Positions 8,065-18,125 are shown, counted from the first letter of the stretch. The stretch: DNA of 64,000 nt from Pseudomonas fluorescens (GCF_005938625.1 NZ_VCNJ01000024.1:1-64000), one strand, 5' to 3'. Translations and numbers: made by a program. The notes: a model not told the origin generated them from the sequence alone.

Positions 8065-9369
8065 TTATCTCCGGGTCGGGTCGAACGTGGCGGGCAGCGT
8101 GGCCCAGCAGGCGTCGTAAGTGGATTGCAGTTGCGGGCAGTCGAGGGCGAAGCGGCTTGGGCGCAGCACTTGGCTGGTCTCGAACATGAAGGCCATGGTG
8201 TTGTCGATTTTCGCTGGTTTGAGCTCGGCGTTGATCGCTTTGGTGCAGGTTTCGCCGTCCGGACCGTGGGCGCTCATGCAACTGTGCAGCGAGGCGCCGC
8301 CCGGCACGAAGCCCTCAGCCTTGGCGTCGTATTCGCCCTGGATCAGGCCCATGAATTCGTTCATCAGGTTGCGGTGAAACCACGGCGGCCGGAAGGTGTT
8401 TTCGGCAACCATCCAGCGCGGCGGGAAGATCACGAAGTCGAGGTTGGCCAGGCCGTGCACGCTGGTCGGCGAAGTCAGCACGGTGAAGATCGACGGATCC
8501 GGGTGATCAAAACTCACCGTGCCGATGGTGTTGAAACGGCGCAGATCGTATTTGTACGGCACGTTGTTGCCGTGCCAGGCGACCACGTTCAGCGGCGAGT
8601 GATTGAGTTCGGTGGCCCACAACTGACCGAGGAATTTCTGCACCAGTGTGGTTGGTTGCTGAAGGTTTTCGTAAGCGGCGACCGGGCTCAGGAAATCGCG
8701 CGGATTGGCCAGACCGTTACTGCCGATCGGCCCGAGATCCGGCAAGCGCAGCGGCGCGCCGTGGTTTTCGGCGACGTAACCGCGTGCTTGCGGGTCGAGC
8801 AGTTCAACGCGGAATTTCAAGCCGCGCGGCAGCACGGCAATTTCCAGTGGCGCGACTTCCAGTACGCCCAGTTCGGTGGCGATGCGCAGACGGCCGAGTT
8901 GCGGCACCAGCAGCAGTTCGCCGTCGGCATTGAAGAACACGCGCTCCATCGAACGGTTGGCGGCGTAGTTGTAGATGCTGATGCCGGACGGTTTCTCGGC
9001 ACCGGCGTTGGCGGCCATGCTCACCAGTCCGTCGATGAAATCGGTCGGTTCTGCCGGAATCTCCAGCGGGTTCCAGCGCAGGCGATTGGGCGTTACTTCA
9101 CCCAATGGGCCGCCCGCCAGTTGCCGTTCCAGTTTGGCGAAGGCCGGGTGATTGGCCGACGGCTGAATGCGGTACATCCAGGTACGCCGCGCTTCACTGC
9201 GAGTCATGGTGAACGCGGTGCCGGAAAACAATTCGGTGTAGAGGCCGTACGGGGCTTTTTGCGGGGAATTCTGGCCGACGGGCAGCGCGCCGGGTAACGC
9301 TTCAGTGCTGAATTCGTTGCCGAAGCCGGACTGGTACGCCAGCGCCTGAGCGGTTGAATCGAGGTTCAT
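8065..9369 (-). CDS. hmgA: homogentisate 1,2-dioxygenase
   Basis: 434 aa from the ATG at 9369, which has AGGAGG 4 bases upstream; a longer reading from 9429 adds 20 unconserved residues. The enzyme opens the homogentisate ring with O2 and Fe(II) to give maleylacetoacetate. Characteristic stretches are YQSGFGNEFSTEALPGALP at the N-terminus, WHGNNVPYKYDLRRF, and FPPRWMVAENTFRPPWFHRN followed by NEFMGLIQGEYDAK, which carry the His/Glu iron ligands. It is the first gene of the operon, facing the palindromic operator and the divergent regulator hmgR. Confidence 0.96.
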   Translation of the reverse strand: MNLDSTAQALAYQSGFGNEFSTEALPGALPVGQNSPQKAPYGLYTELFSGTAFTMTRSEARRTWMYRIQPSANHPAFAKLERQLAGGPLGEVTPNRLRWNPLEIPAEPTDFIDGLVSMAANAGAEKPSGISIYNYAANRSMERVFFNADGELLLVPQLGRLRIATELGVLEVAPLEIAVLPRGLKFRVELLDPQARGYVAENHGAPLRLPDLGPIGSNGLANPRDFLSPVAAYENLQQPTTLVQKFLGQLWATELNHSPLNVVAWHGNNVPYKYDLRRFNTIGTVSFDHPDPSIFTVLTSPTSVHGLANLDFVIFPPRWMVAENTFRPPWFHRNLMNEFMGLIQGEYDAKAEGFVPGGASLHSCMSAHGPDGETCTKAINAELKPAKIDNTMAFMFETSQVLRPSRFALDCPQLQSTYDACWATLPATFDPTRR

Positions 9370-9446
9370 GGAGCCTCCTGAACAGGGAGTCGGCAGTGGC
9401 CCATCGCTCTGGCTCAGAGGTATCGGCACGCCGGGGTTGTTATTAT

Positions 9447-9472
9447 CGTAATTCGATTACGCATAACGTAAT
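9447..9472. promoter_or_regulatory. palindromic operator in the hmgA-hmgR divergent region
   Basis: CGTAAT-TCG-ATTACG (9447-9461) is a perfect 6-bp inverted repeat with a 3-bp centre, and the same ATTACG pairs again with CGTAAT at 9467-9472 across a 5-bp spacer, so three half sites overlap. It lies between the two divergent starts. IclR-type HmgR in P. putida represses the hmg operon and is relieved by homogentisate; this is the obvious candidate site. The binding is inferred, the repeat is seen. Confidence 0.75.
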
Positions 9473-9533
9473 TTGCTCGCTATCCGGCGTCAAGCTATAA
9501 AGACGCCCATTCGTTTCGGAACCCGGCCGCACC

Positions 9534-10322
9534 ATGGAAAAAACCAGCGACAGCAACGGCAAACAGAAAGTCCGCTCCGCCGAAGTCGGCACCGACATCC
9601 TCAAGGCCTTGGCCGAGTTGTCGCCGTCCACTTCGTTGTCGCGACTGGCCGAACATGTGCAGATGCCGGCGAGCAAAGTGCATCGCTATCTGCAGGCATT
9701 GATCGCCTCGGGGTTCGCCGAGCAGAACGCCGCAACCAACCATTACGGTCTGGGCCGTGAAGCGCTGCGCGTGGGCCTGGCCGCCCTCAACAGTATGGAC
9801 GTGCTGAAAGTCGCCGCCCTGCCATTGGCCGAACTACGCGACGAACTCAACGAGACCTGCTTTTTGGCGGTGTGGGGCAATCAGGGCGCAACCGTGGTGC
9901 ACATCGAGCCGGCCGTGCGCGCGGTGACGGTGGTGACGCAATTGGGTTCAGTGTTGCCGCTGCTCAGTTCATCGACGGGGCTGGTGTTCAGCGCCTATCT
10001 GCCGCATCGGGAAACAGATGAGTTGCGTGATCGGGAAATTGCCACAGTGGATCATCCGCTGAAGGACGAAAAAACCTACGCAACCCTGTGCGAACAAATC
10101 CGCGAACGCGGTCTGCATCATGTGCATGGTCTGCTGATGCCGGGTGTGGATGCGTTATCCGCACCGGTGTTCAACGCTGTCGGGCAGGTCGCCGCCGTGC
10201 TGACCATCGTCGGCCCGACCTCGCTGTTCCACGCCGACGAAAACGGCCCGGCGGCGCAGCGCTTGCTGGCGGCGACGCGGGCCGTGAGTTGGCGGATGGG
10301 CTATGAGCCTCTGCCAGCCTGA
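9534..10322 (+). CDS. hmgR: IclR-family regulator of the homogentisate operon
   Basis: 262 aa, normal for IclR. Residues 15-75 form the N-terminal winged helix-turn-helix (TDILKALAELSPSTSLSRLAEH, then MPASKVHRYLQALI), followed by the effector-binding GAF-like domain (about 90-260). The position, divergent from hmgA with a shared 165-bp promoter region containing overlapping palindromes, supports the HmgR call. In P. putida HmgR is the repressor of hmgABC and homogentisate is its inducer. The protein is a cytoplasmic DNA-binding dimer or tetramer by family knowledge. Confidence 0.88.
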   Translation: MEKTSDSNGKQKVRSAEVGTDILKALAELSPSTSLSRLAEHVQMPASKVHRYLQALIASGFAEQNAATNHYGLGREALRVGLAALNSMDVLKVAALPLAELRDELNETCFLAVWGNQGATVVHIEPAVRAVTVVTQLGSVLPLLSSSTGLVFSAYLPHRETDELRDREIATVDHPLKDEKTYATLCEQIRERGLHHVHGLLMPGVDALSAPVFNAVGQVAAVLTIVGPTSLFHADENGPAAQRLLAATRAVSWRMGYEPLPA

Positions 10323-10374
10323 ACTGCGCCAATCGAGCGAGTAACGAGGGCCGTGACTCGCGCGGTTTCACCTG

Positions 10375-13300
10375 TCAGTTGAGCAGGCGAGTGGTGCTGT
10401 TCACGACCGCAGGAGGTGCGGTGATTGCTGTCACGTAGTTGATGCTGACTTCAACACCGGTGACGCCTGCCATGACATCGGCGAAATCCCTGACGCTCGA
10501 TAGCAGAGCAATCGGGTTCACGGGCGCGCCGATCGCCGCCACTTTGCCAACGTACAACAGAATCGCCCCTCGCCACGCCGATGCAAAGTGTGCGTTCGCA
10601 GCCTCATCCGAGCCCTGACTGGAAGCCACAATGCCCAGCACAACCGACTGAGTAATGCGCAGTACGGTCAGTGCCAGGCCAAGTGGCGCAACGAACATCG
10701 AAGCCACATCCAGGGCAAATTCGGCCAGTACCCTCACATCCTTCCACAGCGCTTCCAGATAACTGGTCGTCTGAAAATCCACATCGGCGACGAGTTGCCC
10801 GATTTTAGCCAGGTACTCCTGTTTGAAAGCCAGTACTGGATAACTGTTGGTCAATTCTGGATTGCTGGTCGCTACCGGGATCGAGTCCCAGTAGGTGTTC
10901 AGGAGGTTTTTCACTTCCTGCTGATGTTCCAGACGAGCGAGGCTCAAGACCTTTTTGTTGAAGGTCACGCTTTTCAATCGACCAGCAAGTTCCTGGACAG
11001 GGAAGAAATCCTTGCCATCAGGCGTATCGGGAATATAGACAAAAAACTCATCACGCCCGCTGACTTTGCGCCCAAAAACGTAAGCCCCGACAAGTGCGCG
11101 TCCCCTAAGAGTGAACTCGTAAACGCCAATGCCCGGCTTCCCACCCGTGGTGATGATGCCCTGACGAGGCAGATCCCGATCAAATCCGTTAATGAGTCCC
11201 TGCAACCAGTTGTATTGGTCGACCGACAGTTCGCCTTTGATTTTCTGTATCAATGCAGCGCGAAGCATTTCGTTTTGTTTTGTTTTTCGATACAGGTTTG
11301 ACTTCAGGTCAACATCGGACGCATTGAGGAATTTGTCCTTCAGATATTGAAGATACTTTTCACCGGGTCTCAGATCGATCAGATCATTGATAACACTGGC
11401 ATTCAGCTGGTCAATACGCTGACCGGTAAACGTCCAGAAAGTGGCTTTTCTGAGCTGCTCTCTCAATTCACCAGGCCCGGCCAATAGAGGGTTCACCCAA
11501 GTGAAAAATTTCTCAAACGCGCTTACGTCACTGCGCCACGTTTGCCACTGAATAAACAGATCGGTGAGGCTGATTTTCGAATCGGCGTGAAAGTTGACCC
11601 AGATCTCATCAGGGTTAATGTCCACAGATGAACCTGTCCGAGCAAAATATTGCTTCAGCTCCTTCTTCACCAGCTGACTGGCAAATTGTTTGAACGGCTC
11701 GACCGCCAGTGTCTCCCGGGAATGATGATGAATAGCCTTGAAATCATGATTCAGACGATTGAGTAGTTGCTGATCGCTCGAATTAGCCTTTCTGTACCAT
11801 TGGGGGGTAGCGACTTCGGTTTGATCGATATTCCACATGATGTGATTTTTAACGGCGCCGAACAAAGGCCCCTTCTCGGCTAAATCAACCAACTTAATCT
11901 TCGACCACCACCGTTCGTCCAGCATCTCAAATGGTTTTTTGCTTAGATAATCACGTTGCATCTCGTCACTGTCGCTGGCGTGTGCCTGATTCAGCATGTA
12001 CGCCCAGGTTTCAGGTTTGGCCGCCCATTGCGCCAACTTGTGCTGCAAACTTTTCAGGTCAGCGAACTCGAACCAGTCCTGCCCGACTGGCGAACCCGGC
12101 ATATGAAGGACATGAACGCTACGATCGGCTGCCACACCTTTCCTGCGATAAACCAGCAAACCATTGAAGGGTTTGAACCAATTTTTGAGTGCCACGCCCA
12201 GCGTTTCAATCGATACGTCGCCGAGGTTGTAACGCGTCACCAGATCCTGCGCAGCCGGACTCACGTGCTTCTGCAGGATCGCCGAGAACATGGATAGCGC
12301 AGTTCGGCGACCAAAAACTTCTCGAAGAGATTCGGAAAACTCTTCTGTCGAGTGAAGAAGGCGTTGCGCCGAAGTATAAGCAACACGAACATTCAACGCC
12401 TGGATGGCACGGAGGATGCTGGAAGGGCTCAGTTTTGGAAGACTGCTGGGGACTTCCGGAACGATCTGATATTGCCCTGCCAAATCGTGAGTACCGTGCA
12501 TAAAGGCCTGAGTCAGTGTTTTGCGCTCGATGAGCTCCACTTTCTTGCCATTCGCCAGAGGCACGGTATGGGTTACCTTCACGAATAAGGTGTCCGGGTC
12601 GATTCGTTCATCTTTACCCGGCGATATGAAGTCCTCTACGACTAACCGCGCATAGTCTTTCAGGGAAGAAACACCGTGAGTGACATCGTGGTGTTTGACC
12701 TCGGATTCCAGCAACTGCTTTTTCAGAGAAACATAGACTTCCCGATTGACATCGGAGCTACTCTTCAACCAGTGAGGCCAAGCATTGCGTTCTATATGCT
12801 TAAGCAGTTCTACTTGGCGTTGCTTCGCCTGGCGAATAACAGCTGGCAAGGATTGTGCGTTTTCTACAGCGACAACAACTTTATCATAATCCGTACTTGG
12901 CATACCGATGGATTGCAGATACCCAGTGACGTCGCCGTACATCGTCTGGAGCCTTTTATCCACGAAGCGTTCAAACAAATTCGCGCGAACTTTCAAAAAG
13001 CGAATAGCGGGAACATAGGCAAATCCCGCTCGTTCACTAAGCGGTAGTGCTTGCAGAAATTCCTCCTGAGTCTCCAGAGTGCCCAGTCGTTTTAGTAGCG
13101 TCTGTTCGAGTGTCGACGTGGAGGAAAACACCTCAAGACCGAGACTTGCGCTATACAGCACAACAGCGCCCTGCTCACCTGAAACCAATTGTTCGTAAAC
13201 AGGCTTTTTAAGGGGCAGTACAAACATCGTGTTCTGCTCAATGTATTTGCCATTCTGGCCTTCAATAAAAACCCCGTAACAAGTGCCCGTCAGACCCGCT

Positions 13301-13890
13301 TGTACTGTTGTACTGATTAGTGCCCTTTCTTGCGCAGTGATGAGGCCCTGAATCGCCAACGCCTCCAGTTCGCGAGTGAAAAGGCCAGCTTCGAGAACAC
13401 CCAGCGCAGACTTGCGCGATAACTGGGGATAAGCCCCGCCGGCTTTTTGAACAGTCGGGTTTTCCCAGTACTTGCGCACAGAGGCCGTGTAATCAACTGC
13501 AAGCTGCTTCAGCAAATCTGCTAGCAGTTTTTCAACTGCCAGGATCGGGATTTGCGCAAGCAAATCTTCACGACTGGTAAAACTCGGGTGATCGAAAACG
13601 CCATAATCATTGACATCATAGTTTGGCGCCCGACCACTTCGCAGGCACTCATGCGCGACATCCAGCAAACGTCCGACTGGCTGTTTATTTTTCGGCCTGG
13701 CGCCCGCCACGACATTGACAAACAGGCTGCTTAGCCGCGCGCCTTCCGAGACTTTCCATAACGCCTCACGCAAAGTGTCCTGCAGTACTACCGAGAATGA
13801 CGGAGCAAGCTTCAACTCTTGCGAGATACTTTCCAGGGCTTTTCCCACTTCACGCAGACTTTCACCTTCGACTTCTTTATTATTTTCCAC
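10375..13890 (-). CDS. large DUF6543/dermonecrotic-toxin-domain-like protein
   Basis: 1171 aa from a GTG at 13890, chosen because AGGGG lies about 10 bases upstream and the residues before it (reading from 13929) look unconserved. The chain resembles the large Pseudomonas proteins annotated as dermonecrotic toxin domain or DUF6543: an early block with LLADLLKQLAVDYTASVRKYW and CYGVFIEGQNGKYIEQNTMF, a second similar module (about 560-660 and 900-980, with FVYIPDTPDGKDFF), and two hydrophobic helices near 1065-1110. No signal peptide, secretion signal or catalytic motif is recognised. It stands alone, facing the convergent hmgR, with AT-rich sequence upstream. It may be a secreted effector or polymorphic-toxin carrier; this is inference from the family name only. 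Confidence 0.55.
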   Translation of the reverse strand: MENNKEVEGESLREVGKALESISQELKLAPSFSVVLQDTLREALWKVSEGARLSSLFVNVVAGARPKNKQPVGRLLDVAHECLRSGRAPNYDVNDYGVFDHPSFTSREDLLAQIPILAVEKLLADLLKQLAVDYTASVRKYWENPTVQKAGGAYPQLSRKSALGVLEAGLFTRELEALAIQGLITAQERALISTTVQAGLTGTCYGVFIEGQNGKYIEQNTMFVLPLKKPVYEQLVSGEQGAVVLYSASLGLEVFSSTSTLEQTLLKRLGTLETQEEFLQALPLSERAGFAYVPAIRFLKVRANLFERFVDKRLQTMYGDVTGYLQSIGMPSTDYDKVVVAVENAQSLPAVIRQAKQRQVELLKHIERNAWPHWLKSSSDVNREVYVSLKKQLLESEVKHHDVTHGVSSLKDYARLVVEDFISPGKDERIDPDTLFVKVTHTVPLANGKKVELIERKTLTQAFMHGTHDLAGQYQIVPEVPSSLPKLSPSSILRAIQALNVRVAYTSAQRLLHSTEEFSESLREVFGRRTALSMFSAILQKHVSPAAQDLVTRYNLGDVSIETLGVALKNWFKPFNGLLVYRRKGVAADRSVHVLHMPGSPVGQDWFEFADLKSLQHKLAQWAAKPETWAYMLNQAHASDSDEMQRDYLSKKPFEMLDERWWSKIKLVDLAEKGPLFGAVKNHIMWNIDQTEVATPQWYRKANSSDQQLLNRLNHDFKAIHHHSRETLAVEPFKQFASQLVKKELKQYFARTGSSVDINPDEIWVNFHADSKISLTDLFIQWQTWRSDVSAFEKFFTWVNPLLAGPGELREQLRKATFWTFTGQRIDQLNASVINDLIDLRPGEKYLQYLKDKFLNASDVDLKSNLYRKTKQNEMLRAALIQKIKGELSVDQYNWLQGLINGFDRDLPRQGIITTGGKPGIGVYEFTLRGRALVGAYVFGRKVSGRDEFFVYIPDTPDGKDFFPVQELAGRLKSVTFNKKVLSLARLEHQQEVKNLLNTYWDSIPVATSNPELTNSYPVLAFKQEYLAKIGQLVADVDFQTTSYLEALWKDVRVLAEFALDVASMFVAPLGLALTVLRITQSVVLGIVASSQGSDEAANAHFASAWRGAILLYVGKVAAIGAPVNPIALLSSVRDFADVMAGVTGVEVSINYVTAITAPPAVVNSTTRLLN

Positions 13891-14059
13891 AATAAAACCC
13901 CTATCAGCTTGATGATGACAAGTGACCAATTACAACTTGCCTCGCCAAATCAAACTAATTCAGATCCAGAGCAGAAAGATACCCACAGCACTGTTTCCAA
14001 CAGTGTTTAACCACAACAGCAATACCCCCTGATGCTACAACCAACAATATTTAACAACC

Positions 14060-16618
14060 TCACACCAACATCAAACCCAATGTTCTGGCCTTCGCCACGG
14101 CATGAGTCCTGCGCATCACCCCCAACTTTATATAAATCCTTCGGACATGTGTTTTTACGGTATGCAATGAGAGGAAAAGTTTTTCTGCAATTTGTTGATT
14201 GGAATCACCTGTCGCAATCAATGCCAACACTTGCAACTCTCGCTGACTAAGTGAACTTTCGGCTTCAGGTTGAGTTGTAACGTACTGCTTTTCGTCCGGC
14301 ACTATTGTCGGATCAAATATTTTCGGTGAACGCAGAGTGACTTGCCGTATCAGCAATTGCGTCCCTGAGCGCCGGACGATCCTTAATGCGCATTGCACAT
14401 GCTCAACCACTTGTAACGAATCGTTGTGCAGCAAAGCCACCTCGGCCAAGGCGAAATGCAACTCCGCTTCGAGTGTCTGCGCCCCGCACTTGCGTGCTGT
14501 ATCCAGTAACAACTGAAGTTGCTCTGGCAGGTCACTACCCCGTTGCAAAAATGCCGTGGCCAATATCAACAAGTATTGAATACGCGCAATCAATTGAACT
14601 GTCGCCGGAGGTGCCTGCAATGCGTTCGGTGGTTGATAGTGACGCAGCACCCGGCTCAGCGCCTCATGCGCCAACTGCGCCCGCCCCTGTTGCAGCCAGA
14701 TCTGGCTACTGACCTGTAACAAAACACCACGATAAACCGTGTCTGGAATTCGGCGCTGCTGCATCAACCGTTCAGCTTCGTGCAACCGCTCAAACGCCTG
14801 CGCGTATTCGCAATGATTGGCCGCAATTTGCGCCAGCCCGAGATAGGCATGCAGCACACGTTTATCGTGACTGCGCAGACAATCCTCCAGGCCCTGTTTG
14901 AACAGCACAGTGGCTTGCTCCTCAAGTCCCATACTCATTGCCAACCGACCACGACGTATTGCGATGCGACCGAGCAGCGGTGATGGCCGCTCGGCGCGCT
15001 GGCCAAGCAATTGCTCGATGCTCAGCAAGAGGTTGTCAGCGCGGGCGGGAGTTCCACGCTGTTCAAGCAACTGCGCGTGATCAAGTTCGAGCAAGCCTTC
15101 AAACAACAAGGAGCCTTGTGCCCGCGCCAGACGCAACGCTTCGCGGCTGATGGTGTGCGCTGTTTCGAGTTCATCGCATAACAAGGCTTGTTGAGTCAGC
15201 CCTGACAGACACAGCAGCCTTGTGGCCCAGGCATCGCCATCGAGCGCGTCCAGAGCTTGTTGAAAGAGTTCACGCGCAGGCGTCATACATCCTTGTAAAT
15301 GCATCAGCCAACCTTGTTGCGCTTGCCAGCGTGCAAGCAGTTGTCGCTCCAGTGCCGCCGAAGGTTGCGGCATGAACCTCGCCAGATGCGCGATGCACTG
15401 CGTGGCCTGTTCGAACCGGCCGGCAAACAGCAGAGCTGCGGTAATCAGCCCGACCAACTGCGGTGATCCCAAGGTCAATCCTTCGCCCTGATATTCATGC
15501 AGGCGCAACAACAGCACCACCGTTTGCTCTTCAAACAGATGCTCAAAGTTGAAGTGCTGCAACAGACTGATTGCCGTTTCGAATTCCTCAGCAAACAACG
15601 CCTGCTCGAAAGCCGAGCGCCAGTCCCCGGCAGCCGCGAACCATTGGCATGCTCGACGATGCCATGAGCGGGCCGCAGGCCAGCGCTCATCGCGCATTAC
15701 TTGAGCCAAAGGTGCAAAGATCTGCAACCACTGGGACGAGTCATTCCAGGGTTCGATGAAGCAACCCAGCGTTTGCAGGGTTCGCAGGTAGTCCGCGCCC
15801 TCCCCGGCTCCGAACAAGTGCTCACACAGTTCAGCGTTGAAGCGCGGCAGGTTTGCCAGCACGCGCCAGACTTCCGCCAACTCCGGCGTCAGACTGCTGA
15901 ACAGTTCGTGCTGCAGATAATCCAGTAACGTCTCGACCCGCTGCTGCGGTTGATTGCTTTGCGCCCAGTCGCATTTTTGCAGCAGCGCCATGCGCACGCC
16001 GGCGCACCAGCCACCGGTTCGATGAACGATCCGCACAGCTACACTGGCGGCCTGCTCCGCTGACAAATGCTTCAGGGCCTGGGCGATTTCGTCTTGGGTC
16101 AGCGCCAGCGTTGCGCTTTCACACTCATACAACTCGTCGTCCAACAGCAACCGTGGCCAATTGCATTGCGGGCGCCGACGCGTGCCGATCCACCAGATCA
16201 ATGCCGGGCTGCTGTGCGCCAGCAAGCGGTCCAGCAGCGCATCGAGTGCCGGGGCGGGCAGCCGACAGTAGTCGTCGACAAACAGCCAGGTGGGTGCCGA
16301 CCAGCGTGCCAAAGCAGTAATCAACTGTGCCTCATCCATTTCTGCCAGCCCCAACACTTGGCAAAGCCGCTGACAGAGTTCCCCGCTACTCAAAGACGCG
16401 CCCATCAATGGCAACCAGTGCACCAGACAATGCGTCGGCGCCTGTGCCAGGCACTCCGAGAGCAACGCGCTTTTGCCACTGCCGGCTGGCGCGCAGATCA
16501 GCCTGATCCGCGCCACCGATGTCAGTAGAGGCTCACTTAATCGAGGGCGAGGCTGATGATGTGAAGAAAGTCTGGGCAGAAATCCGGGTCGATCCAGGCG
16601 CGCGGTCATGGCGGTCAT
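14060..16618 (-). CDS. LuxR-family (MalT/LAL-type) ATP-binding transcriptional regulator
   Basis: 852 aa. The N-terminal STAND-type NTPase has a P-loop (APAGSGKS, residues 43-50) and a Walker-B-like stretch WLFVDDYCRL (about 112-121). The middle 350-750 is made of TPR-like helical repeats, and the last 65 residues are a LuxR helix-turn-helix (SLSQRELQVLALIATG and HTVKTHVRRIYIKLGV). The family binds a small inducer and ATP, then activates transcription as an oligomer. AAGG lies 8 bases before the ATG. It follows the DUF1302-DUF1329 pair on the same strand, so it is the likely activator of those genes. The inducer is unknown. Confidence 0.85.
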   Translation of the reverse strand: MTAMTARLDRPGFLPRLSSHHQPRPRLSEPLLTSVARIRLICAPAGSGKSALLSECLAQAPTHCLVHWLPLMGASLSSGELCQRLCQVLGLAEMDEAQLITALARWSAPTWLFVDDYCRLPAPALDALLDRLLAHSSPALIWWIGTRRRPQCNWPRLLLDDELYECESATLALTQDEIAQALKHLSAEQAASVAVRIVHRTGGWCAGVRMALLQKCDWAQSNQPQQRVETLLDYLQHELFSSLTPELAEVWRVLANLPRFNAELCEHLFGAGEGADYLRTLQTLGCFIEPWNDSSQWLQIFAPLAQVMRDERWPAARSWHRRACQWFAAAGDWRSAFEQALFAEEFETAISLLQHFNFEHLFEEQTVVLLLRLHEYQGEGLTLGSPQLVGLITAALLFAGRFEQATQCIAHLARFMPQPSAALERQLLARWQAQQGWLMHLQGCMTPARELFQQALDALDGDAWATRLLCLSGLTQQALLCDELETAHTISREALRLARAQGSLLFEGLLELDHAQLLEQRGTPARADNLLLSIEQLLGQRAERPSPLLGRIAIRRGRLAMSMGLEEQATVLFKQGLEDCLRSHDKRVLHAYLGLAQIAANHCEYAQAFERLHEAERLMQQRRIPDTVYRGVLLQVSSQIWLQQGRAQLAHEALSRVLRHYQPPNALQAPPATVQLIARIQYLLILATAFLQRGSDLPEQLQLLLDTARKCGAQTLEAELHFALAEVALLHNDSLQVVEHVQCALRIVRRSGTQLLIRQVTLRSPKIFDPTIVPDEKQYVTTQPEAESSLSQRELQVLALIATGDSNQQIAEKLFLSLHTVKTHVRRIYIKLGVMRRTHAVAKARTLGLMLV

Positions 16619-16706
16619 CGGGTGAGCCTTCTTATCGTTGTGCGCTCACCCTAGCCCTCTCCTGTGCGCTTGTTGACGAGTATTCAGCACGCTGATTGAC
16701 GACCAT

Positions 16707-16734
16707 AAAAAAGGCGACCGTGCGGTCGCCTTTT
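16707..16734. terminator. bidirectional rho-independent terminator
   Basis: A 9-bp perfect stem AAGGCGACC/GGTCGCCTT with a short TG-C loop, A-run on the left and T-run on the right, so it can work on both strands. On the minus strand it ends the DUF1302-DUF1329 transcript before the LuxR regulator gene. Confidence 0.85.
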
Positions 16735-16757
16735 GCCCTGCCGATGTATCGGAACCG

Positions 16758-18125
16758 TTACCGCACGCCCTCTGCGCGCAAGGCCGATGGCGTGTAGTCA
16801 GCCGCCTTGGCTTCGAAGCCGAATTCGAAACTGTGCTTCTCTTCGTTCTTCATCCCCAGGGCAATGTAGCGACCGGCGATGATGTCGTAGAGCGCTTCGA
16901 GGGTGTAGGCCTGCGCCTGGTGATCGTAGTAGTACTGAGCATGCCCTTCGGCGACACGCCACAGTTGCCCGCGACCGTCGTAGTGGTCCGCCAGCGCCAC
17001 CTGCCAGCTGTCTTCGTCGATGTACATGTGGCGCTTGGCGTAAATGTGCCGCTCGCTAGGTTTGACCGTACCGATTACTTCCCACACGCGGTGCAGCTCA
17101 TAGCGGGTCAGGTCCTGATTGATATGCCCGGCCTTGACGATGTCGTCGTATTTCAGGCTCGGCGAATCGAGTTTGTAGCTGTTATACGGGATGTACATTT
17201 CCTTCTTGCCGACAAGTTTCCAGTCGTAGCGATCCGGGGCACCGGAGAACATGTCGAAGTTATCCGAGGTGCGCAGGCCATCGGCAGCGGTGCCCGGGCC
17301 GTCATAGGCCACTTGCGGAGCGCGACGCACGCGGCGCTGGCCGGCATTGTAGATCCACGCCAGACGCGGTTCCTTCACCTGATCGAGGGTTTCGTGCACC
17401 AGCAGCACATTACCGGCCAACCGCGCTGGCGCGGTCACCGACTGCTTGAAGAAGGTCAGCACGTTGGCGGCTTTTTCCGGATCGAGATCTTTCATCAATT
17501 GCGGCACGGCGATCTCTTCTTCGAAGCGGATCGGCGTGTAACTGCCGTTGGTTTGCGGAGTGACCTGAGTGATGATGCGTTTGACGTTACCGCCGTGATA
17601 ACGGGTGATGTGGTTCCACAACACCTCGACGCCGTTCTTCGGAATCGGGAACGCGTAGTAGCGGTTGCCGGTGAAATTGGCCAGGCCGTTACCGTCGTTG
17701 ATGGTGGTCACGTTGAGCGCGCTGCGCTTGGCCGACTCGTAGATTTCCGCTGGCGCGGCGACGGTGCGGTGGGTCGGATAGACCGGGATCTTGTAGGTCT
17801 CCGGGTAGCGTTTGAACATCGCCACCTGACCGTCGGAGAGCTTGTCCTTGTACTTGTCGACGTTGGCCGCGGTGATGGTGAACAGCGGTTTTTCATTGGC
17901 GAACGGGTCGGCGAGGAAACCCTTGCTGTCCACCGCACCGGCGTTTTTCGGAATGCCGCCAGTCCATGCCGGAATCGAGCCGTCAGCGTTGCCAGCCTTC
18001 TCGGCACCCAATGGCGTCAGGCTGGTGCCGAGTTTGTTGGCCTCGTCTGGCGACACCGCCGCCATCACGTTGGCCGCCAGCAGACTCAGGGCCAGCACAC
18101 CACATTGCAGAATCATTTTGCGCAT
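16758..18125 (-). CDS. DUF1329 outer-envelope protein (LolB-like fold family)
   Basis: 455 aa from the ATG at 18125 (AAGG 9 bases upstream; the ATG at 18134 sits too close to it). A signal peptide ends near ANVMAA (about residue 22). The chain matches DUF1329: GAEKAGNADGSIPAWTGG near the N-terminus, TNGSYTPIRFEEEIAVP and the tryptophan/tyrosine-rich HRVWEVIGTVKPSERHIYAKR in the second half. The family is exported to the periplasm or outer membrane and is nearly always encoded with a DUF1302 protein; roles in uptake or transport of hydrophobic substrates have been proposed. Here it starts 23 bases after the DUF1302 stop. Confidence 0.85.
   Translation of the reverse strand: MRKMILQCGVLALSLLAANVMAAVSPDEANKLGTSLTPLGAEKAGNADGSIPAWTGGIPKNAGAVDSKGFLADPFANEKPLFTITAANVDKYKDKLSDGQVAMFKRYPETYKIPVYPTHRTVAAPAEIYESAKRSALNVTTINDGNGLANFTGNRYYAFPIPKNGVEVLWNHITRYHGGNVKRIITQVTPQTNGSYTPIRFEEEIAVPQLMKDLDPEKAANVLTFFKQSVTAPARLAGNVLLVHETLDQVKEPRLAWIYNAGQRRVRRAPQVAYDGPGTAADGLRTSDNFDMFSGAPDRYDWKLVGKKEMYIPYNSYKLDSPSLKYDDIVKAGHINQDLTRYELHRVWEVIGTVKPSERHIYAKRHMYIDEDSWQVALADHYDGRGQLWRVAEGHAQYYYDHQAQAYTLEALYDIIAGRYIALGMKNEEKHSFEFGFEAKAADYTPSALRAEGVR

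Noticed and set aside
6124..9297. A long plus-strand open frame opposite maiA-fahA-hmgA
   Set aside because: It is antisense to three solid genes, has no start signal, and its protein lacks any family sense; it is a by-product of high-GC codon use.
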